This document shows positions 57,527-64,000 of a stretch of DNA of 64,000 nucleotides, piece after piece (the first letter of the stretch is position 1; each line of letters opens with the position of its first letter). The notes under the pieces are model-generated. The model did no database searches and was not told where the DNA came from. It saw only the letters and a list, made by a program, of their open reading frames with translations. The translations under genes and the position numbers were made by a program. The stretch is from positions 1 to 64,000 of the forward strand of contig CAWCUH010000007.1 in NCBI GenBank assembly GCA_963798655.1, given 5' to 3'. Source of the DNA: CAVSMC01 sp963798655. GTDB taxonomy: Bacteria > Pseudomonadota > Gammaproteobacteria > Burkholderiales > Casimicrobiaceae.

Positions 57527-57557
57527 AAAAAAGCCGGATCGCGAACGACCCGGCTTT
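57527..57557 (-). terminator. intrinsic terminator of the alpha ribosomal operon
   Basis: Minus-strand stem AAAGCCGG/CCGGCTTT (57557-57550 with 57537-57530) and a run of six T (57532-57527), 20 bp past the rplQ stop. Confidence 0.9.
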
Positions 57558-57576
57558 CGATGAACCGCGCGATCGA

Positions 57577-57972
57577 TTAAGCGGCGGCTTTTTCGCTTGC
57601 GTCGCTTTCGCCGCCCGGGCGGTCGACGAGCTCGACCAGCGCCATCGGCGCGTTGTCGCCGACGCGGAAGCCGAACTTCAGGATGCGCAGGTAGCCACCG
57701 GGCCGTTCCTTGTAGCGCGGGCCGAGCTCGGCGAAGAGCTTGGTCACCACGTCGCGATCGCGCAGCCGGTTGAACGCGAGGCGGCGATTCGCGAGCGTCG
57801 CTTCCTTCGACAGCGTGATCAGCGGCTCGGCGACGCGGCGCAGCTCCTTCGCCTTCGGCAGCGTCGTCCTGATCATCTCGTGCGTGAACAGAGAGTTCGT
57901 CATGTTGCGCAACATCGCGAGCCGATGGCTGCTCGTGCGGTTGAGCTTACGAAGTCCGTGGCGGTGACGCAT
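57577..57972 (-). CDS. rplQ: 50S ribosomal protein L17
   Basis: 131 aa. Typical start MRHRHGLRKLNRTSSHRLAM and NSLFTHEMIRTTLPKAKELR. Last gene of the operon; the C-terminal GGESDASEKAAA is a non-conserved tail. Confidence 0.98.
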   Translation of the reverse strand: MRHRHGLRKLNRTSSHRLAMLRNMTNSLFTHEMIRTTLPKAKELRRVAEPLITLSKEATLANRRLAFNRLRDRDVVTKLFAELGPRYKERPGGYLRILKFGFRVGDNAPMALVELVDRPGGESDASEKAAA

Positions 57973-58013
57973 GGTGGTTCCCTACGCTCTTGGTTTTCCG
58001 TTGCCTTTGCGAA

Positions 58014-58087
58014 GAAAAATCGTCTGGGTTAGCCAGCGATTCTTCAGGTCGCCGTTCCCGTGAAAAGCAGGTTGTTACTTTTCACGG
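58014..58087 (-). other. two hairpins between rpoA and rplQ
   Basis: A 10-bp perfect stem CCGTGAAAAG/CTTTTCACGG (58058-58067 with 58078-58087) overlaps the rpoA stop codon. A second imperfect stem (58014-58045) pairs GAAAAATCG-type arms with an inner CTGG/CCAG. Neither has a T-run. They may protect or process the transcript between the two genes. Confidence 0.5.
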
Positions 58088-59059
58088 ACGGTCCAGCCCC
58101 GCCGGAGGCCAGTTCTCGAGCTTCATTCCGAGCGACAGGCCGCGCGACGCAAGCACTTCCTTGATCTCGTTCAGCGACTTGCGGCCGAGATTCGGCGTCT
58201 TCAGAAGCTCCGTTTCGGTACGCTGGATCAGGTCGCCGATGTAGTAGATGTTCTCGGCCTTGAGGCAATTCGCCGAGCGCACCGTCAGCTCGAGATCGTC
58301 GACCGGGCGCAGCAGGATCGGATCGACCTGCGGCGACGCGCGCTCCGCCGCCGGCTGGTCGGTGCCTTGCAGGTCGGCGAACACCGACAGCTGCTCGACC
58401 AGCACGCTCGCAGCGTAGCGAACCGCCTGCTCGGGCTCGACGACGCCGTTCGTCTCGATGTCGAGCACGAGCTTGTCCAAGTCGGTGCGCTGCTCGACGC
58501 GCGCGCTCTCGACCGCGTAGCTCACCTTGCGCACCGGCGAGAACGACGCGTCGAGCAGGATGCTGCCGATCGTGCGTCCGCCTTCCGGCTTGATGCGCGC
58601 GGTGGCCGGCTGGTAGCCGCGGCCCTTCTCGACCTTGATCTCCATCTCGAGCTTGCCGCCGGCGGTGAGATGCGCGATCACGTGCTCGGGATTGATGATC
58701 TCGACGTCGTGATTGGGCTCGATATCGGCGGCGGTGACCGGACCCTCGCCGTTCTTCGCGAGCTTGAGCAGCACGTGGTCGCGATTGTGCAGCTTCATCA
58801 CGACACCCTTGAGGTTCAGCAGGATGTCGACGACGTCCTCCTGCACGCCGTCGAGCGCCGAGTACTCGTGCAGCACGCCGGTGATACGCACCTCGGTCGG
58901 CGCGTAGCCCGGCATCGACGACAGCAGCACGCGGCGCAGCGCGTTGCCGAGCGTATGGCCGTAGCCGCGCTCGAACGGCTCCATCACGACCTTCGCGTGA
59001 AACGGCGAAGTCGACTGCACGTCGATGATCCGGGGCTTCAAGAGAACATTGCTTTGCAT
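58082..59059 (-). CDS. rpoA: RNA polymerase subunit alpha
   Basis: 325 aa. N-terminal dimerisation domain (ERGYGHTLGNALRRVLLSSM) and C-terminal DNA/activator-binding domain (LTVRSANCLKAENIYYIGDL; NLGRKSLNEIKEVLASRGL). Confidence 0.98.
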   Translation of the reverse strand: MQSNVLLKPRIIDVQSTSPFHAKVVMEPFERGYGHTLGNALRRVLLSSMPGYAPTEVRITGVLHEYSALDGVQEDVVDILLNLKGVVMKLHNRDHVLLKLAKNGEGPVTAADIEPNHDVEIINPEHVIAHLTAGGKLEMEIKVEKGRGYQPATARIKPEGGRTIGSILLDASFSPVRKVSYAVESARVEQRTDLDKLVLDIETNGVVEPEQAVRYAASVLVEQLSVFADLQGTDQPAAERASPQVDPILLRPVDDLELTVRSANCLKAENIYYIGDLIQRTETELLKTPNLGRKSLNEIKEVLASRGLSLGMKLENWPPAGLDRP

Positions 59060-59141
59060 GTGCGGGGCACCTTGCGGCGGAAAACGTCCGCGGTATATGC
59101 GACCTGCTTGGCGCGCCCTGAGGGCGCGTGGCCGCGTGTGT

Positions 59142-59765
59142 TTATTTCGAGTAGAGCTCTACCACCAGGCTTTCGTTGATGTCCTGCCCGAACTCCGAGC
59201 GGTCGGGCGCGCCCTTGAACGTGCCGGCCATCTTCTTCACGTCGACGTCGACCCATGACGGAAAACCGACCTTCTCGGCGAGCTCGAGCGCGGCGGAAAC
59301 GCGCAGCTGGTTCTTCGCGCGCTCGGTGATCGCGACGACGTCGCCCGACTTCACCAGCGCCGACGGGACGTTGACGACCTTGCCGTTCACCGTGATAGCG
59401 CGATGGCCGACCAGCTGGCGCGCTTCGGCCCGCGTCGATCCGAGACCCATCCGGTAGACGACGTTGTCGAGCCTCGATTCGAGCAGCTGCAGCAGGTTCG
59501 TGCCGGTCGAGCCCTTTCCTCCGGCCGCGGCCTGGAAGTAGCGGCGGAACTGCCGCTCGAGCACGCCGTACGTGCGACGCAGCTTCTGCTTCTCGCGCAG
59601 CTGCAGCCCGTAGTCCGACGTGCGCATCCCCGACTTGACGCCGTGCTGGCCGGGCTTCGTCTCGAGCTTGCACTTCGAGTCGAGCGAGCGCCGTGCGCTC
59701 TTGAGGAAGAGGTCCGTGCCCTCGCGTCGCGCGAGCTTGCACTTCGGTCCGATGTATCGAGCCAT
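59142..59765 (-). CDS. rpsD: 30S ribosomal protein S4
   Basis: 207 aa, MARYIGPKCKLARREGTDLF start and S4 RNA-binding domain VYRMGLGSTRAEARQLVGHR. Start behind GGGAGGGAAC, which directly follows a long hairpin. S4 is the usual autorepressor of this operon. Confidence 0.98.
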   Translation of the reverse strand: MARYIGPKCKLARREGTDLFLKSARRSLDSKCKLETKPGQHGVKSGMRTSDYGLQLREKQKLRRTYGVLERQFRRYFQAAAGGKGSTGTNLLQLLESRLDNVVYRMGLGSTRAEARQLVGHRAITVNGKVVNVPSALVKSGDVVAITERAKNQLRVSAALELAEKVGFPSWVDVDVKKMAGTFKGAPDRSEFGQDINESLVVELYSK

Positions 59766-59774
59766 GTTCCCTCC

Positions 59775-59846
59775 CGGCCGAAAGTAGAAACCTACTTTCG
59801 GCCGATTCAGTTACCCGAGAATCGCGGGCAGAGCCCGTCGATTCTC
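59775..59846 (-). promoter_or_regulatory. tandem hairpins in the rpsK-rpsD gap, candidate S4 leader
   Basis: Stem 1: 13 perfect base pairs (59775-59787 with 59792-59804) and a 4-nt loop, ending against the rpsD Shine-Dalgarno. Stem 2: GAGAATCG/CGATTCTC (59817-59824 with 59839-59846) with an inner CGGGC/GCCCG. No T-run follows either on the minus strand, so translational or processing control is likelier than termination. Confidence 0.55.
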
Positions 59847-59869
59847 AGCAAAAAATCCACGCAAATGCA

Positions 59870-60277
59870 TCAGATGCGCCGCCGCTTCGGCGGCCGGCAT
59901 CCGTTGTGCGGAATTGGCGTCACGTCGGAGATCGACGTGATCTTCATCCCGAGCGCGTTCAGCGCGCGTACCGCCGATTCGCGGCCGGGGCCCGGCCCCT
60001 TGATCCGCACTTCCAGGTTCTTCACGCCGTGCTCGACGGCGACACGGCCGGCCTTCTCGGCGGCGACCTGCGCCGCGAACGGCGTCGACTTGCGCGATCC
60101 CTTGAAGCCGGCGCCGCCGGACGTCGCCCACGACAGCGCGTTGCCCTGACGGTCGGTGATCGTGATGATCGTGTTGTTGAACGACGCGTGAATGTGCGCG
60201 ATGCCTTCGGCGACGTTCTTCTTCACCTTCTTGCGTGCGCGCGCTGCACCGGCCTTCTGCGTGGGTTGCTGTGCCAT
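59870..60277 (-). CDS. rpsK: 30S ribosomal protein S11
   Basis: 135 aa; GIAHIHASFNNTIITITDRQ and C-terminal DVTPIPHNGCRPPKRRRI are diagnostic. Confidence 0.98.
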   Translation of the reverse strand: MAQQPTQKAGAARARKKVKKNVAEGIAHIHASFNNTIITITDRQGNALSWATSGGAGFKGSRKSTPFAAQVAAEKAGRVAVEHGVKNLEVRIKGPGPGRESAVRALNALGMKITSISDVTPIPHNGCRPPKRRRI

Positions 60278-60296
60278 GCTCTATTCGTCCTCGATG

Positions 60297-60692
60297 TTAC
60301 TTCGCGCCGGCGGGTCTCGCCGCGGCGGGTCTTCCCGATGCCTGCCGCGCCTTGCGCGGACCCTTGCGCGTGCGCGCGTTCGTGCGCGTGCGCTGGCCGC
60401 GCACGGGCAGCCCCTTGCGATGGCGCACGCCGCGATAGCAGCCGAGGTCCATCAGCCGCTTGATGCTCATCGTCACCTCGCGGCGCAAATCGCCTTCGAC
60501 GGTGAACTTCTGCACCTGCTCGCGCAGCCTGTCCATTTCGGTATCGGACAGGTCCTTGATCTTGGCGGAGCCCTTGACACCCACTGCCTTGCAGATCGCC
60601 TGCGCGCGCGGACGGCCGATGCCGTAGATCGCCGTCAGCGCGATCTCCGCATGCTGATGATTGGGAATGTTGACGCCTGCGATACGAGCCAT
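60297..60692 (-). CDS. rpsM: 30S ribosomal protein S13
   Basis: 131 aa; MARIAGVNIPNHQHAEIALT and YRGVRHRKGLPVRGQRTRTN. The tail is slightly extended (ARQASGRPAAARPAGAK). Confidence 0.98.
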   Translation of the reverse strand: MARIAGVNIPNHQHAEIALTAIYGIGRPRAQAICKAVGVKGSAKIKDLSDTEMDRLREQVQKFTVEGDLRREVTMSIKRLMDLGCYRGVRHRKGLPVRGQRTRTNARTRKGPRKARQASGRPAAARPAGAK

Positions 60693-60716
60693 GTCTTAGC
60701 CTGTCGTGAAGTCCGT

Positions 60717-60830
60717 TTAGCCTTGCCGCTGCTTGTGGCGCGGGTCGCTGCAGATGACGCGCACGACGCCGTTGCGCCGGATGATCTTGCACTTGCGGCA
60801 GATCTTCTTGACCGATGCGAGTACCTTCAT
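60717..60830 (-). CDS. rpmJ: 50S ribosomal protein L36
   Basis: 37 aa read directly from the minus strand: MKVLASVKKICRKCKIIRRN, then GVVRVICSDPRHKQRQG. It has Cys-x2-Cys, Cys and His, the zinc-binding (C+) form. Between infA and rpsM. Confidence 0.96.
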   Translation of the reverse strand: MKVLASVKKICRKCKIIRRNGVVRVICSDPRHKQRQG

Positions 60831-60855
60831 GTTCTCTTCCCTTCGCTTTCCGCGC

Positions 60856-61074
60856 TCACTTCGCCCGGAACGTGATCCGCGCACGCGACAGGTCGTACGG
60901 CGTGAGCTCCACGGTGACCTTGTCGCCCGGCAGGATCTTGATGTAGTGCATTCGCATCTTGCCGGAGATGTGCCCCAGCACGACGTGTCCGTTTTCGAGC
61001 TTCACCCGGAACGTCGCATTGGGCAACATTTCCAGGATCTCCCCCTGCATCTGGATCGTGTCTTCCTTCGCCAT
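60856..61074 (-). CDS. infA: translation initiation factor IF-1
   Basis: 72 aa OB-fold: MAKEDTIQMQGEILEMLPNA, VLGHISGKMRMHYIKILPGD. Its place between secY and rpmJ is typical of betaproteobacteria. Confidence 0.98.
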   Translation of the reverse strand: MAKEDTIQMQGEILEMLPNATFRVKLENGHVVLGHISGKMRMHYIKILPGDKVTVELTPYDLSRARITFRAK

Positions 61075-61078
61075 GCCG

Positions 61079-62401
61079 TCAGCGCGTCGGCAGCCCGCCT
61101 TTGAAGTTCGCCTTGCGCAGCAGGCTCTCGTACTGTTGCGACATCAGGTACGCCTGGACCTGCGTCATGAAGTCCATCGTCACCACGACGATGATCAGCA
61201 ACGATGTGCCGCCGAAGTAGAACGGCACGTTCTTCCATGCGATCAGGAAGTTGGGGATGAAGCACACGATCACCAGATACAGCGAGCCGATCAGCGTGAG
61301 TCTGAGCGAGATCTTCTCGATGTACTTCGCCGTCTGGTCGCCGGGGCGGTAGCCGGGGATGAACGCGCCACTCTTCTTCAGGTTTTCCGCCGTCTCCTTC
61401 GGGTTGTACTGCAGCGCCGTGTAGAAGAAGCAGAAGAAGATGATGGCCGCCGCGTAAAGGATCTCGTGGATCGGCTGGCCCGGCGCGAGCGTCGCCGCGA
61501 GGTCGCGCAGCCAGATCGTGCTCTCGCCGGAGCCGAACCACTGCGCGAGCGTCGCCGGGAACAGGATGATCGACGACGCGAAGATCGGCGGGATCACGCC
61601 CGACATGTTGATCTTCAGCGGCAGGTGCGAGCTCTGTCCCTGGTAGACGCGATTGCCGACCTGGCGCTTCGCGTAGTTCACCAGGATCTTGCGCAGCGCC
61701 CGCTCCATGAACACGACGAACGCGGTGACGACGACGATCAGCGCGACGATTCCGAGCACGAGCAGGATCGAATACGCGCCGGTGCGCGCCTGCTCGAGCG
61801 TCTGCCCGATCGCGCGCGGCAGCCCGGCGGCGATGCCGGCGAAGATCAGCAGCGAAATGCCGTTGCCGAGGCCGCGCTCGGTGATCTGCTCGCCGAGCCA
61901 CATCAGGAACATCGTGCCGGTGACGAGCGTGATCGCCGTGACCATGCGGAATCCGAGTCCCGGCGACATCACGAGTCCCGACTGCGCCTCGAGCGCGATC
62001 GAGATGCCGACCGCCTGGAAGAACGCGAGGCCGAGCGTCGCGTAGCGCGTGTACTGCGTGATCTTGCGCCGGCCCGCCTCGCCTTCCTTCTTCAGCGCCT
62101 CGAGCGACGGCACGACGACCGTGCAAAGCTGCATGATGATCGACGCTGAAATGTACGGCATGATGCCGAGCGCGAAGATCGAGAAGCGCTGCAGCGCGCC
62201 GCCGGAGAACACGTTGAACAGGCCGAGGATGCCGCCCTGCTGGTCGCGGAACAGGTCCTCGAGCACGTTCGCGTTGATCCCCGGCACCGGAATGTGCGTG
62301 CCGACCCGGTAGACGATGAGCGCGCCCAGCAGGAACCACAGCCGCCGCTTGAGATCGGCGTACCGGGAACCGGTTTTCAGCGCAGGATTGCTGGTGGCCA
62401 A
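61079..62401 (-). CDS. secY: preprotein translocase channel subunit SecY
   Basis: 440 aa with ten membrane helices; GTHIPVPGINANVLEDLF, IMPYISASIIMQL, and GYRPGDQTAKYIEKISLRLT. 4 bp before infA. Confidence 0.98.
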   Translation of the reverse strand: MATSNPALKTGSRYADLKRRLWFLLGALIVYRVGTHIPVPGINANVLEDLFRDQQGGILGLFNVFSGGALQRFSIFALGIMPYISASIIMQLCTVVVPSLEALKKEGEAGRRKITQYTRYATLGLAFFQAVGISIALEAQSGLVMSPGLGFRMVTAITLVTGTMFLMWLGEQITERGLGNGISLLIFAGIAAGLPRAIGQTLEQARTGAYSILLVLGIVALIVVVTAFVVFMERALRKILVNYAKRQVGNRVYQGQSSHLPLKINMSGVIPPIFASSIILFPATLAQWFGSGESTIWLRDLAATLAPGQPIHEILYAAAIIFFCFFYTALQYNPKETAENLKKSGAFIPGYRPGDQTAKYIEKISLRLTLIGSLYLVIVCFIPNFLIAWKNVPFYFGGTSLLIIVVVTMDFMTQVQAYLMSQQYESLLRKANFKGGLPTR

Positions 62402-62434
62402 GGGAATCTTTCCGTTTGCGTGATTCGGACGCGA

Positions 62435-62866
62435 TTACGCGACGCTGCCGCCAGCGGCCTCGATCGCTGCCTTCGCACCCTTGGTCGCGCCGACGCCGGT
62501 CAACTTCACGGCCTTGTCGAGCTTGCCGGAGAGGATGACCTTCGCGCCCTTCGCGAGCGACGGCACGACGCCCGCTGCCTTCAATGCGAGCAGGTCGATC
62601 TCGGCAACCGGCATCTTCGCAAGGTCGGAGAGGCGAACTTCCGCCGTGTCGTCGCGTGCGCGCGAGACGAAGCCGCGCTTGGGCAACCGGCGCTGCAACG
62701 GCATCTGGCCTCCTTCGAAGCCGACCTTGTGGAACCCGCCCGAGCGCGACTTCTGGCCCTTGTGGCCGCGGCCGCCCGTCTTGCCGAGGCCCGATCCCGG
62801 GCCGCGCGCGACGCGGCGCCTCGCCTTCTTCGCGCCCGCTGCCGGCTTGAGAGTATTCAGACGCAT
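62435..62866 (-). CDS. rplO: 50S ribosomal protein L15
   Basis: 143 aa; MRLNTLKPAAGAKKARRRVA and GKTGGRGHKGQKSRSGG. Confidence 0.98.
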   Translation of the reverse strand: MRLNTLKPAAGAKKARRRVARGPGSGLGKTGGRGHKGQKSRSGGFHKVGFEGGQMPLQRRLPKRGFVSRARDDTAEVRLSDLAKMPVAEIDLLALKAAGVVPSLAKGAKVILSGKLDKAVKLTGVGATKGAKAAIEAAGGSVA

Positions 62867-62884
62867 CGCGTGCTCCGTAGTTCT

Positions 62885-63070
62885 TTACTCGACGACCCGC
62901 ACGAGGTAGCCGACCTTGTTGATCATCCCGCGCGTCGCGGGCGTGTCGACGACCTCGACCGAGTGGTTCGTCCACTTGAGGCCGAGGCCGCGCACCGTTT
63001 CCCGGTGCGACTTCTTCGCGCTCGCCGTGCTCTTCACGAGCGTCACGCGGATCTTCTTCGCATCGGCCAT
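62885..63070 (-). CDS. rpmD: 50S ribosomal protein L30
   Basis: 61 aa from ATG 63070 (MADAKKIRVTLVKS); GLGLKWTNHSVEVVDTPATR is the L30 core. The longer upstream frame is shadow of rpsE. Confidence 0.97.
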   Translation of the reverse strand: MADAKKIRVTLVKSTASAKKSHRETVRGLGLKWTNHSVEVVDTPATRGMINKVGYLVRVVE

Positions 63071-63072
63071 CG

Positions 63073-63600
63073 TCACGCCTCGCTCAACTGCTCGACCGTC
63101 ATGCCGCGCTTGGCGGCGATCTCTGCAGGCGTGCTGATCGACTCGAGCGCGTTGATCGTTGCGCGCACGAGGTTGTACGGGTTCGTGGAGCCGTGGCACT
63201 TGGCGAGCACGTTGGTGACGCCGACGACCTCGCAGACCGCGCGCATCGGACCGCCGGCGATGACGCCGGTACCCTCGGCCGCCGGCTGCATGAACACCTT
63301 GGTCGCGCCGTGGCGGCCGATCACCGCGTGATGCAGCGTGCCGTTCTTGAGGCTCACCTTGACCAGCCGGCGGCGCGCCTCCTCCATCGCCTTCTGCACG
63401 GCGACGGGCACTTCCTTCGACTTGCCCTTGCCCATGCCGACGCGGCCGTTGCCGTCGCCGACGACGGTCAGCGCGGCGAAGCCCAGGATGCGGCCTCCCT
63501 TCACCACCTTCGTGACGCGGTTGATGCTGATCATCTTCTCTTTGAGGCCGTCGCCGCGATCGTCCTGCTGCTGCGGCCCCCGCTGCTGCATCTTCGCCAT
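63073..63600 (-). CDS. rpsE: 30S ribosomal protein S5
   Basis: 175 aa from ATG 63600 (MAKMQQRGPQQQDDRGD); VTKVVKGGRILGFAALTVVG and GTGVIAGGPMRAVCEVVGV. Confidence 0.98.
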   Translation of the reverse strand: MAKMQQRGPQQQDDRGDGLKEKMISINRVTKVVKGGRILGFAALTVVGDGNGRVGMGKGKSKEVPVAVQKAMEEARRRLVKVSLKNGTLHHAVIGRHGATKVFMQPAAEGTGVIAGGPMRAVCEVVGVTNVLAKCHGSTNPYNLVRATINALESISTPAEIAAKRGMTVEQLSEA

Positions 63601-63622
63601 GTGTCGTGTTCCTTCGCCGGCC

Positions 63623-63982
63623 CTAGAACTTGAGCCCGTGCTCGCGCGCCGCGTCGGCGAGCGCCTGCACGCGTCCGTGATAGCGATAGCCCGAGCGGTC
63701 GAACGCGACCGCTTCGATGCCAAGCGACTTCGCGCGGTCGGCGATACGCTTGCCGACGATCGCCGCAGCCGCCTTGTTGCCGCCGTTCTTGAGTTCCTTG
63801 CGCACGTCCGCCTCGATCGTCGACGCGCTCGCGAGCACCTTGTTGCCCTCCGCCGCCACGAGTTGCGCGTAGATGTGCAGGTTCGAGCGGCTGACGACGA
63901 GCCGCGTCGCGCGCTGCAACGAAATGCGCAACCGCGTCTGCTTGGCGCGGCGAAGGCGGGCTTCCTTCTTGTTCATGCTCAT
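63623..63982 (-). CDS. rplR: 50S ribosomal protein L18
   Basis: 119 aa; RATRLVVSRSNLHIYAQLVA and GYRYHGRVQALADAAREHGL. ATG 63982 has GAGG seven bases upstream; the internal ATG at 63976 (MNKKEARLRR) is the more common family start but is spaced less well. The spc operon continues beyond the window. Confidence 0.97.
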   Translation of the reverse strand: MSMNKKEARLRRAKQTRLRISLQRATRLVVSRSNLHIYAQLVAAEGNKVLASASTIEADVRKELKNGGNKAAAAIVGKRIADRAKSLGIEAVAFDRSGYRYHGRVQALADAAREHGLKF

Positions 63983-64000
63983 GCTGTGGCCTCTTCGAAC

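Overview
The window is a high-GC chromosomal segment from a betaproteobacterium, most likely related to Burkholderiales. Three things point there: the order rplR-rpsE-rpmD-rplO-secY-infA-rpmJ-rpsM-rpsK-rpsD-rpoA-rplQ, a Bug/TctC-type orphan binding protein, and PEP-CTERM exosortase substrates. Coding density is high, many genes overlap by 1-4 nt, and no tRNA, rRNA, CRISPR array or intact insertion sequence was seen.

Layout. 64-6433: an orphan ABC binding protein, a PNPOx-fold protein, a secreted metzincin protease and malic enzyme MaeB. 6657-12856: a redox-signalling and electron-transfer block. A membrane histidine kinase with two periplasmic haem-binding motifs and an NtrC-type sigma54 activator converge on an opposite-strand operon (receiver protein, receiver-membrane protein, heptahaem cytochrome c, cytochrome b) that begins at a good -24/-12 sigma54 promoter. 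13147-20372: a complete cytochrome c maturation operon ccmABCDEFGHI. 20566-25495: small secreted protein, subtilisin-like protease, PEP-CTERM protein and an amidohydrolase pseudogene. 25622-32436: nitrite reductase nrfHA, haem oxidase hemY, a divergent ClpX-like ATPase, a GDSL esterase and a formyltransferase-ACT fusion. Haem synthesis, cytochrome c maturation and several multihaem proteins are therefore close together.

32509-45995 is a long minus-strand stretch: a frameshifted gene with a His/Cys pattern, a DUF2007 protein, a polyamine-type transporter (PotABCD-like) with an aminotransferase and an SDR, and the histidine-degradation genes hutG, hutI, hutF and hutD. 46044-56477 runs the other way: an OCD/mu-crystallin family enzyme, two binding proteins, a quaternary-amine (ProU/OpuC-type) transporter operon, then a NitT/TauT-type transporter. 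Embedded in the quaternary-amine operon is a histidine ammonia-lyase homologue that lacks the Ala-Ser-Gly cofactor triad. I read this as a candidate betaine-amino-acid (ergothioneine- or hercynine-like) uptake and cleavage system, and consider it the most interesting locus here. 56486-64000: galE and the end of the spc/alpha ribosomal operon, with its terminator and several internal hairpins.

Two families of intergenic repeats are present. A GAGGGTCAGAGTG inverted repeat occurs in at least four good copies, one of which supplies the last codons and stop of the cytochrome b gene. A two-hairpin element occurs twice inside operons and ends 0-4 nt before a start codon.
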